64,000 nucleotides of DNA from Neglectibacter timonensis (GTDB taxonomy: Bacteria; Bacillota; Clostridia; Oscillospirales; Acutalibacteraceae): positions 372,001-436,000 of the forward strand of contig NZ_LT160640.1 of the NCBI RefSeq assembly GCF_900048895.1, read 5' to 3'. Below the pieces are notes generated by a model. That model worked only from the letters and a program-made list of their open reading frames with translations, had not been told where the DNA came from and searched no databases. Shown piece by piece: positions 23,768 through 30,901 of this stretch (position 1 is its first letter; each line of letters starts with the position of its first letter). A program made the position numbers and the translations under genes.

Positions 23768-25834
23768 GTGAAGCAAACAGGAGGCAAACGGCGCCGCTGG
23801 AGAAAAGCTTGGTATGTGACAGTTTTAACCTTGGTTTTCCTGGTGTTCTCCTGTCAAAGCAATGTACAGGCTGTTGAGCTGGGGACTGTACAGTGCAGCA
23901 GAGAAGTAAAAAAAGTGGACAGTAAAGAACGACGCTATCATATGGAACTGAAGGTTTGGACAGAAATGTCTGACTACAAAAGCCATCAGCCACAGGATAT
24001 TATCCTTCTTCTGGAAAACTCCTATTCCATGTCCTGTCTGGCCCAAGCGCCGGATGAAGACGATACAGTTTACCAGAAAGGAATCCCAACCCTCCATAAG
24101 ATATCCGCCTCTCAGACTTTGTATACCGAGGTGGAAGGAGAATATTTACCTGTGGTTCTTAATGGAAACCAATGGCAGCTTCTCACTGGTAAGGCAAATG
24201 ATGGAACGGTTTATGGAGAAGTGGTTGGAACCAGAGATCCCTTGCAAGGCGATATATTTACCCAGGATGTATTTGAAAAGTCAGAGTGTCCTACCAGGAT
24301 GGAGCAGGCTAAAGAAGCGGCGAAACAGTTGATTCGTCAGACAGCGGAGTTTCTGCCTGGATCCAGGATAGGGCTGTTGTTTTTCGGGAAGTCTCTGTAC
24401 TCAGCAAACAGCAGGGAACTCACAGAATCAGGCGTACAGTCCCTTTTGAAAGAAATAAGTGACTTTGGGAATGAATTTGGAGAAGGGTACTGTTACGCGG
24501 AGGCTCTTTCCAAGGTACAGGAGATGATAGAGGAACTTCAGATTACTGGGCAGAATCCCTGCAGTCTGATTACAATCACTGCTGGAGAGGCAGGATCTGA
24601 AAAGAAGGAAGATCCTTCAGGAGTTACAGCGGCGGCAGCATCTATGCAAGTTCTGAGAGAACAGGGAGTAAAGAGTCATGTTCTTTTGATGGGCAGCGGC
24701 AAGAGCGCCGAAAGCGATTGGTCAGCCCTGTGTTCGGCGCCGTTGGAAAACCATTACCGGGAGTGCTTTCAGGGGCAGCTTTTGGAAGAGATGGATCGTC
24801 TGTTTCGTCATATTGCAGACAGTACGACGGTCAGCGTAGTACAGGCGCTGGATACCCGGTTTCAGCTGACAGAAAAAGAATATGCCCGCCTGAGTCAGGA
24901 AGAAGTGTCCGTTATAGAAAAAGAGAACGGAGAAACCCTGATTGCCTGGGAGGCAGAACTTCCTTACAACAGTGAAAATCCTTGGAAAACAGAGCTGGAG
25001 TTTGAAGCAAAGAAAGATTTTCCCGGAGGCAACGATGTGGGGATGGATGGAGAAGAAAGCGGGATATATTGGGGAGAAAAACAAATTTCAAAATGTCCGG
25101 ACATGGAAATAAACGTACCAATAAGAATCTCCCTGAAAGATATTGAGGACGATATCTTTCTAGGAGAAAAAGTAAAAACTACTCTGTTAAGACAAAATGT
25201 GGAAGAGAAGTTATTGGGGAATCTGATACCAAATTGGTATGGGAAAGGGGAGACTGGAACGATTTCTTATTCCTGGAAGAGAACGGATGGCAGTACGGTT
25301 GGTTCTCTCAAACAACTGGCTGAAATTCGTCCTGTCCGAGACCAGGAATTCTTGTTTGCAGTAACCTATACCCCCAAAAGCCAGGGAAACAATGCTGTCG
25401 GAGTTCCGGTACAGCAGACTTATAGCACGGGTAATTACACGGTTCACGTTGTTTCAGGTACAGTTTCGCTGGAAGTGCTGACGGACAGGCTTTCAGAAGA
25501 AGGCGGAATGCCTGTGTTTTCTCTGGAAAAGGATGATACTACGTTTTATCGTACAGCCCGTTTGAGCAGTCAAGAAAAGGAGGAATCCACGCTTTTCGTG
25601 GATTTTGCAGGATTGCCCTATGGAAAATACAGGTTGAAACAGATCAATCCCTTCTACAACAAAATCGATCAGGAATGCTGGCTGGGGATTTGCTCGAAAG
25701 ACGACACACTGGATTTGGGGCGAAATGTGTGTGATATGGAAATTAAACTGACTGCGACGCCGTCTGAGGCAGGTGAACTGAATTACAGTGTGGATACATA
25801 TGGTGAAGTGTTTCGGGTGGAATCCGGGAGGTGA
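23768..25834 (+). CDS. Secreted von Willebrand factor A-like domain protein
   Basis: The 688-residue protein has an Arg/Lys-rich start and a hydrophobic signal segment at about 15-35, then a vWA-like fold beginning DIILLLENSYSMS near residue 77. The usual MIDAS triplet is DxSxS; here the first Asp is Glu83, and the later TDG is TAG (SLITITAGEAG). Metal binding is therefore doubtful. C-terminal parts look like beta-rich adhesin domains, with no LPXTG anchor. GTG 23768 is chosen for the GAAAGGA upstream; ATG 23756 is an alternative. The gene overlaps the SipW-type peptidase gene. Confidence 0.72.
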   Translation: MKQTGGKRRRWRKAWYVTVLTLVFLVFSCQSNVQAVELGTVQCSREVKKVDSKERRYHMELKVWTEMSDYKSHQPQDIILLLENSYSMSCLAQAPDEDDTVYQKGIPTLHKISASQTLYTEVEGEYLPVVLNGNQWQLLTGKANDGTVYGEVVGTRDPLQGDIFTQDVFEKSECPTRMEQAKEAAKQLIRQTAEFLPGSRIGLLFFGKSLYSANSRELTESGVQSLLKEISDFGNEFGEGYCYAEALSKVQEMIEELQITGQNPCSLITITAGEAGSEKKEDPSGVTAAAASMQVLREQGVKSHVLLMGSGKSAESDWSALCSAPLENHYRECFQGQLLEEMDRLFRHIADSTTVSVVQALDTRFQLTEKEYARLSQEEVSVIEKENGETLIAWEAELPYNSENPWKTELEFEAKKDFPGGNDVGMDGEESGIYWGEKQISKCPDMEINVPIRISLKDIEDDIFLGEKVKTTLLRQNVEEKLLGNLIPNWYGKGETGTISYSWKRTDGSTVGSLKQLAEIRPVRDQEFLFAVTYTPKSQGNNAVGVPVQQTYSTGNYTVHVVSGTVSLEVLTDRLSEEGGMPVFSLEKDDTTFYRTARLSSQEKEESTLFVDFAGLPYGKYRLKQINPFYNKIDQECWLGICSKDDTLDLGRNVCDMEIKLTATPSEAGELNYSVDTYGEVFRVESGR

Positions 25835-26333
25835 AGAGAAGATAACCCATAAATTGGTTTCTACTTGCATGACAATACTGACAATACTGACAGTATTGAT
25901 TATAGGTGTGTTTTCAACACCCTATCTTTTTGGTTTTCGGGTTTTTGCCGTTGTCAGCGGGAGTATGGAGCCTGTATACCACGTTGGGGCTCTGATTTTT
26001 ACAGAGCAGGTGACGCCGGAGGAAATCCATACTGGAGACTGTATCACCTATACCTATGGCTCCAATACGGTTACGCACCGTGTGATACGTGTCGACAGGA
26101 AGCATGGGGATTTTATAACCCAGGGGGATGCCAACAGTACAGTTGACGATCCGGTTTCCTTCAGCAGACTGGTTGGTAAAACCATGGATTTTTCCATTCC
26201 TCTGCTGGGATATCTTGTCATATGGCTGAAACGGACAAATGATAAGCTAATTTTTTTCTTAGCTATGGTTGTAATCCTGTTGATTATAGTCAATGGGGTG
26301 TTATTTCATAAAAAGGAGAATCACAAAGAATAA
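25800..26333 (+). CDS. SipW-type (ER-type) signal peptidase I
   Basis: SipW-type peptidases process special signal peptides, such as those of TasA in Bacillus. The 177-residue protein has an N-terminal membrane helix, VVSGSMEP with nucleophile Ser55, VTHRVI with His93 replacing the usual bacterial Lys, TQGDANSTVDD, and a C-terminal membrane helix. The Ser-His pair marks the archaeal/ER subtype. The start is uncertain because the frame overlaps the vWA gene end; ATG 25800 lacks a good ribosome site and may be coupled. Its likely substrate is encoded next. Confidence 0.85.
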   Translation: MVKCFGWNPGGEEKITHKLVSTCMTILTILTVLIIGVFSTPYLFGFRVFAVVSGSMEPVYHVGALIFTEQVTPEEIHTGDCITYTYGSNTVTHRVIRVDRKHGDFITQGDANSTVDDPVSFSRLVGKTMDFSIPLLGYLVIWLKRTNDKLIFFLAMVVILLIIVNGVLFHKKENHKE

Positions 26334-26402
26334 AATGGCTGCTTCTGTCTTATTCCGCCGGTACGAAATTGATTTGATATGTGGAAAGGTGATGAGAAAA
26401 GT

Positions 26403-27014
26403 ATGAATTCAAAAATCAGGCTGCTTCTTTGCGTACTGCTTGCAGCGCTGCTTGTCTCACTGACCGGGCTGACGTTCTCTTCTGTACAGGAAAATTCTCT
26501 GTATGAAGCCGGCAAATTGGAAGCGTCAATAAGATGTAAGAAGATGGACGGAGATTCAGGGATTCCGGTCTTGGAGGCAAATTCGGTTTTAAAGCGGGAA
26601 ACCTGGATAGAAAATACGGGGGGAAATCCATGTTACATTCGGATAAAGGTTTGTATTCCACAGGCCGAAGGTGTTGACATCTTGGAACTTGGTACTCTTG
26701 TCAATGATTTCTTTCTTCCCCTGGATTTTTCGGAAAATACCGGACGGAACAAAACAGGGGAATATTGGACAAAAGAGGGTGAATACCTATACTACAGAAA
26801 CCGCAGCACGCAGAATATCCTAATGCCCCAAAAAGAAACGCCTCCGGTCTATTCGGCCATTCGGCTGAATCCGGATTTGACATCAGAATTTTTAGCGCAA
26901 TGGACAGATTGTGAAATTCCGATTTTCATACAGGCCATACAAACCGGCGTCTTTGAAACTGAAGATAGAGCTTGGGAAGCTTTTGATCACTTAGAGGGAA
27001 AAAACGACGCTTAA
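26403..27014 (+). CDS. Camelysin/TasA-like exported protein (SipW substrate candidate)
   Basis: The 203-residue protein has a signal sequence of the SipW-dependent kind (LLLCVLLAALLVSLTGLTF), then a beta-sandwich-like body with RETWIENTGGNPCYIRIKV and a conserved final AIQTGVFETEDRAWEAF. This resembles the camelysin/TasA superfamily and the alternate-signal exported proteins of Clostridia, which form surface fibres or are secreted. It follows the SipW-type peptidase by 69 bases. Function is inferred from context. Confidence 0.65.
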   Translation: MNSKIRLLLCVLLAALLVSLTGLTFSSVQENSLYEAGKLEASIRCKKMDGDSGIPVLEANSVLKRETWIENTGGNPCYIRIKVCIPQAEGVDILELGTLVNDFFLPLDFSENTGRNKTGEYWTKEGEYLYYRNRSTQNILMPQKETPPVYSAIRLNPDLTSEFLAQWTDCEIPIFIQAIQTGVFETEDRAWEAFDHLEGKNDA

Positions 27015-27090
27015 GCCTGGGCGGAAGCCGGATTTTGGCCTTATGAAAGCTCAGTGAGCCTGCACACATCCGGTGAAAGGAAGAGGATGC

Positions 27091-27180
27091 ATGTATCTTG
27101 CCTATATCGCGGTCTATGTTGTACTCGCAGTGGCGGGCTGTTGGTTGTTTGTCGTTGTCAAAAAGCGGATAGGCAAATAG
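27091..27180 (+). CDS. 29-residue putative membrane peptide
   Basis: A short frame MYLAYIAVYVVLAVAGCWLF continues to a KKRIGK tail. It is a single predicted membrane helix with a positive end. GGAAGAGG lies before the ATG. I do not recognise it; such tiny proteins are often missed by gene finders. It lies between the camelysin-like gene and the next small gene, in the same direction. Confidence 0.5.
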   Translation: MYLAYIAVYVVLAVAGCWLFVVVKKRIGK

Positions 27181-27230
27181 GAATAGGGAACACTAGAGTT
27201 ATGATTTGGTTGTAATCGAGGTGAGTAAGG

Positions 27231-27440
27231 ATGCGGGAACAAAAGACACAGCAAGATCATAATTTTTCCGAAGGCCCTGAGATTCCCATGGGATTAGGCA
27301 TGGCATTGGCGCAGAATTTGAATGCTATGAACAGATTTGCCTCTTTGCCAGAGGAGAAGCGGCGGGAGATTATCGCACATACCCATGAAATACAATCTAA
27401 AAAAGAGATGCGGGCTTATGTGGATTCCCTGTTCTCTTAA
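27231..27440 (+). CDS. Small hypothetical protein, 69 residues
   Basis: The protein contains PMGLGMALAQNLNAMNRFAS and LPEEKRREIIAHTHEI, a charged helix, and no membrane segment. Homologues of this type are found as uncharacterised small proteins in Clostridia. GAGGTGAG precedes the ATG. It is followed by a bidirectional terminator and convergent with the DUF212 gene. No function is proposed. Confidence 0.7.
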   Translation: MREQKTQQDHNFSEGPEIPMGLGMALAQNLNAMNRFASLPEEKRREIIAHTHEIQSKKEMRAYVDSLFS

Positions 27441-27443
27441 TAC

Positions 27444-27488
27444 GTTGAAGAAGGAGCGGAACCACATAGGTTCCGCTCCTTCTTCAAC
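27444..27488. terminator. Bidirectional terminator
   Basis: A 20-bp perfect stem (27444-27463 with 27469-27488) over ACATA, between convergent genes. Confidence 0.8.
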
Positions 27489-27497
27489 ATGAATCCT

Positions 27498-27971
27498 CTA
27501 TCTTAAAAAATGTGCGATCACAGCTATGGCAAAACCCAGCAGCGCACCACAGATTACCTCGATAACGCGGTGGCCCAGGGATTCATTCAGCCGGGGAATA
27601 AGCTCCTGCAGGGTTTGTTTCCCTTTCTCTTCATCGTCTTTTTCCAAATACTCCACAATCTGGTTGATGGCCTTGGCATGAAGACCTGCAGCCCAGCGAA
27701 CGCCGGTGGCGTCGTACATAACAATAAGGGCAAATACAAAAGATAAGGCAAAAATAGGAGAATTGAAACCATAGAGATAATAGGAGGTCAGCAAAACAGA
27801 ACAGGTTACAGCAGAATGGGAACTGGGCATTCCTCCCGCGCCAGCCAGACGATGTCTGTCGAACTGCTTATGCTTAATGAAATCCAGAAGTGTTTTGATC
27901 AGCTGTGCGCTGATCCATGCAATTACACTTACATTGATAAGATCATTGGAGAGGAGAAAGGAAAAATCCAT
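27498..27971 (-). CDS. DUF212 / divergent PAP2 family membrane protein
   Basis: The 157-residue membrane protein has GGMPSSHSAVTCSVL, the phosphatase-like PSxSAx motif found in DUF212 (YuiD), followed by YDATGVRWAAGLHAKAINQI and ESLGHRVIEVICGALLG. The family is related to PAP2 acid phosphatases, but its substrate is not known. GGCGGAAC lies before the start. It stands alone on the minus strand. Confidence 0.88.
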   Translation of the reverse strand: MDFSFLLSNDLINVSVIAWISAQLIKTLLDFIKHKQFDRHRLAGAGGMPSSHSAVTCSVLLTSYYLYGFNSPIFALSFVFALIVMYDATGVRWAAGLHAKAINQIVEYLEKDDEEKGKQTLQELIPRLNESLGHRVIEVICGALLGFAIAVIAHFLR

Positions 27972-28129
27972 AGATGTTCCGCCTTACCGAAAAGAATATG
28001 TTCTTTATTAGATTCTAGCTGTTCTGCATTCCTGTGTCAACTAAAATCGATGAAGCTTTGGATATAAGGGTTATTCTTTCTGTTTTGGCGGTATACAATG
28101 CAAAAACGGCAAAAAATTAATTCTCTCTC

Positions 28130-28158
28130 TTGCCAAATAGCCTATTTTATGGTATGAT
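28130..28158 (+). promoter_or_regulatory. Promoter for secG
   Basis: TTGCCA at 28130-28135 and TATGAT at 28153-28158, spacer 17. Confidence 0.7.
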
Positions 28159-28216
28159 GATACTCGCTGTTTAAGTGAGTTTTGAGAAGATTTGGTTCAG
28201 GAAGGAATGGAATAAA

Positions 28217-28468
28217 ATGAACGTTGTGGAGATCGTATTTGGAATTGTGTTGCTGCTGTTTGCCGTAGCCATCATCTTGGTAGTTCTGCTGCAAGAGGGA
28301 AGCCAGAAGAATGTGGGTGTCATCACCGGTGGTGCAGATACTTTCCTTTCGAAGAATAAGGCCCGTTCTGTAGATGCGTTTTTGGCCCGCTGGACCAAGT
28401 TCATTGCAGTTGGTTTTTTTGTCTTCGTCATCATTATGAACGCAATTATGTACTTCACTGGAAAGTAA
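28217..28468 (+). CDS. secG: Preprotein translocase subunit SecG
   Basis: SecG is the small auxiliary subunit of the SecYEG channel. The 83-residue protein has two membrane helices; after the first comes the conserved VVLLQEGSQKNVGVITGGADTF loop region, read here as LLQEGSQKNVG and GGADTFL. ATG 28217 has AGGAATGG upstream; the longer frame to 28175 adds no family sequence. A terminator follows directly, so it is a single gene rather than part of an rnr-smpB operon. Confidence 0.93.
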   Translation: MNVVEIVFGIVLLLFAVAIILVVLLQEGSQKNVGVITGGADTFLSKNKARSVDAFLARWTKFIAVGFFVFVIIMNAIMYFTGK

Positions 28469-28485
28469 TCGGATAGAAAACCGTG

Positions 28486-28513
28486 TGCCTCGCGAAGTGC
28501 GAGGCATTTTTTT
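28486..28513 (+). terminator. Intrinsic terminator of secG
   Basis: TGCCTCGC pairs with GCGAGGCA over GAAGT, then seven T. Confidence 0.92.
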
Positions 28514-28569
28514 CTCTGTCTTGAAAATTGGCTGGAATTCATCTTGCCCTTTGCAGAAAGGAAGTTGCT

Positions 28570-29304
28570 ATGATTGCGATGATCGAAGAGGAAAAACAGA
28601 AACAGCGCCTTTTGCAGGCTTGCGGCAAAACAGCGTTTGGCTGCAAAATAGCAGCGATTGCTTTGGCCTATGGTCTGGATAAGAGTTTTGCTTGTTTTTG
28701 GATGGATACGGAGACAGATGTAGTCTACTGTATGGTAGACGGTTTGATGATACTCTCCGGCACAGTGTTGAAGGAAAAAGAAAGCAGGGAATTTCTGCGG
28801 GCCGTTGGAGCACAGGCGGTTATGTGCGCAGTGCGGAATGCTGAAGCTCTCTCGCTTTCTGTCGGAAACTCTGGCGATGTTCTGAAGAAGGTCATCTCTT
28901 CAGAGGGGAAAGCAGCAGTTCTGAGTACGGAAGTCAATATTAGAGACATTTACGGTCTTTTGGAAGAAACCGGAATGGCTGATGAATTTGAACCCTTCTA
29001 TCTGGATCTCTCCCATAAGCTCAGGCATGAGGCGGCATTGGCAGCGACGGAATACCGAAACGGCGAGCTTTGCGGCTGCGCCCTGGTTTCGTCCATCGAC
29101 GGCCATGCGGCAATTCTGTCCTCTGTGGCGGTAAAGGAAGCGTACCGGCGGCAGGGAATCGGCTCTGAACTTGTCAAAAGGGTGGAATCTTACTTTCCGG
29201 GAAAGGTCATTTATGCCCTAAGGGAGAAGGATAAGAACAGGGAATTTTATCGCTCTCTGGACTATGCCAAGACGGATACCTGGGTATACGCAAAACTGCA
29301 TTGA
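28570..29304 (+). CDS. GNAT family N-acetyltransferase
   Basis: The 244-residue protein has a divergent N-terminal half and a C-terminal GNAT core with LSSVAVKEAYRRQGIGSELV as acetyl-CoA loop, then FYRSLDYAKTDTW. ATG 28570 has GAAAGGAAG upstream. The gene lies 26 bases before the methionine-gamma-lyase-like gene and is probably co-transcribed; substrate unknown. Confidence 0.82.
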   Translation: MIAMIEEEKQKQRLLQACGKTAFGCKIAAIALAYGLDKSFACFWMDTETDVVYCMVDGLMILSGTVLKEKESREFLRAVGAQAVMCAVRNAEALSLSVGNSGDVLKKVISSEGKAAVLSTEVNIRDIYGLLEETGMADEFEPFYLDLSHKLRHEAALAATEYRNGELCGCALVSSIDGHAAILSSVAVKEAYRRQGIGSELVKRVESYFPGKVIYALREKDKNREFYRSLDYAKTDTWVYAKLH

Positions 29305-29330
29305 TAGGATAAGCTGTTGGAGGTAGCAAG

Positions 29331-30596
29331 ATGTTTCCCTATTTTAATATAGATACAAAACTGCTGGAGGCTTCAGAGAAAGCAGAGACCAGAGCGCAGC
29401 CTTATTTTCAGAAAATCGAGGAAGTGCAGCGCTATAACCAGCAGAAAATGCTGGCGGCTTTTACACGGGCAGGCGTCAGCGAAAGTCATTTTGTAGGCAG
29501 TACAGGCTATGGCTACGGAGACCGTGGCCGGGACGTCTTAGATCAAGTGTATGCCTATGCATTTGAAGCTGAAGACGCTCTGGTGCGCCACAATTTTGTC
29601 AGCGGCACCCATACGCTTACTGTGGCCTTATTCGGAATGCTCCGCCCCGGCGACAAAATGCTCTGTGTTACAGGAACTCCTTATGACACCATTCAGGGAG
29701 TTATCGGCCTTCCAGGAAGGGAAGAGAGCGGTTCTTTAAAAGAATTTGGAATTTCCTATGAGCAAATTGATCTGCTGCCGGATGGAACCCCTGATTATGA
29801 AGAGATGGAACGCCGCATTTCGCCGGAATTCCGTATGATATATATCCAGCGTTCGCGGGGTTATAGCCTAAGGCCGTCTCTCTTTGTGCGAGAGATTGAA
29901 CGGATCGCCGAAATTGCAAAGCGGAAGGCGCCGGAGTGCATTGTCATGGTGGACAACTGCTACGGAGAATTTGTGGAGCGGGACGAGCCCCTGACTCACG
30001 GCGCAGATATTATGGCTGGATCACTGATCAAGAATCCGGGCGGAGGGATTGCCCCCACAGGCGGATATATAGCCGGAAGAAAAGATTTGGTGGAACTGTG
30101 CTCTTACCGCCTGACCACTCCGGGAACCGGCCGTGAGATCGGCTGCACACTGGGAAACAACAGGGAATTATTCCTGGGCGCGTTCCATGCTCCACATGTG
30201 ACTGGAGAAGCGCTCAAAACGGCGGTGTTTGCTTCCGCGCTGTTTTCTGAACTGGGTTTTGATGTCACACCTCGTTTTGACGAGCCCCGGGCAGATATCA
30301 TTCAGGTTGTGATGCTGCGGGAAAAGGCCGCTTTGGTTGCATTTTGCAAAGGTGTACAGAAAGGCGCTCCTGTAGACTCCTTCGTTGTTCCGGAGCCAAG
30401 TCCTATGCCTGGATACGACAGTGATGTCATCATGGCTGCGGGGGCGTTTACCTTAGGGGCGTCCATCGAACTTTCTGCAGACGCACCCTTGCGGGAGCCT
30501 TATGCCGCCTGGATGCAGGGAGGACTGAATTATCACAGCGGTCAGCTGGGCATGCTGCTTGCTGCTCAGGAGATGTTGGAGGAAAAGCTGGTTTGA
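29331..30596 (+). CDS. Methionine gamma-lyase family / aluminium resistance protein
   Basis: This PLP-dependent, fold type I protein of 421 residues belongs to the family long annotated as aluminium resistance (YnbB-like). Visible motifs are STGYGYGDRGRDVLDQVYA, RHNFVSGTHTLTVALFG, MVDNCYGEFVE with the cofactor-binding Asp, and SLIKNPGGGIAPTGGYIAG with the Schiff-base Lys. The physiological reaction is not established. GGAGG lies before the ATG and a terminator follows the gene. Confidence 0.9.
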   Translation: MFPYFNIDTKLLEASEKAETRAQPYFQKIEEVQRYNQQKMLAAFTRAGVSESHFVGSTGYGYGDRGRDVLDQVYAYAFEAEDALVRHNFVSGTHTLTVALFGMLRPGDKMLCVTGTPYDTIQGVIGLPGREESGSLKEFGISYEQIDLLPDGTPDYEEMERRISPEFRMIYIQRSRGYSLRPSLFVREIERIAEIAKRKAPECIVMVDNCYGEFVERDEPLTHGADIMAGSLIKNPGGGIAPTGGYIAGRKDLVELCSYRLTTPGTGREIGCTLGNNRELFLGAFHAPHVTGEALKTAVFASALFSELGFDVTPRFDEPRADIIQVVMLREKAALVAFCKGVQKGAPVDSFVVPEPSPMPGYDSDVIMAAGAFTLGASIELSADAPLREPYAAWMQGGLNYHSGQLGMLLAAQEMLEEKLV

Positions 30597-30603
30597 TAGT
30601 TAA

Positions 30604-30653
30604 AAGACCTCTGTCCGGCGGGAGAGAAACCCGCGGGCAGAGACCTTTTTTTG
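30604..30653 (+). terminator. Intrinsic terminator
   Basis: GACCTCTGTCCGGCGGG pairs imperfectly with CCCGCGGGCAGAGACC, followed by seven T. Confidence 0.8.
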
Positions 30654-30682
30654 CTGTCATCACCGTTAAATCAGGATAGATA

Positions 30683-30889
30683 TCAAGCCTGTCGAATGTT
30701 TTTATCTTGATTTTTATTCATTTGAGTATGACTATTTTTACTGTAGGCAGAGCAGCCCGAACAGCAAGAGCAGCTTCCTCCACAGCAGGATTTTCCGCTT
30801 TTTTTGTCCTTCCAAAGCTTGCGGACAGAGAAAAAAAGTGCGGCGGCCAGTAAAATACAGAGTAAAACGGTAGAAAAGACCTGCGGCAT
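30683..30889 (-). CDS. FeoB-associated Cys-rich membrane protein
   Basis: The 68-residue protein has one membrane helix (about residues 5-22) and then SCCGGSCSCCSGCS, a cysteine cluster typical of the small partner encoded after feoB in Firmicutes. It may bind iron or shape FeoB, but its role is unproven. AAAGGAGG lies before the ATG. It lies 12 bases downstream of feoB and is the last gene of the feo operon. Confidence 0.88.
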   Translation of the reverse strand: MPQVFSTVLLCILLAAALFFSVRKLWKDKKSGKSCCGGSCSCCSGCSAYSKNSHTQMNKNQDKNIRQA

Positions 30890-30901
30890 AATTGCCTCCT
30901 T

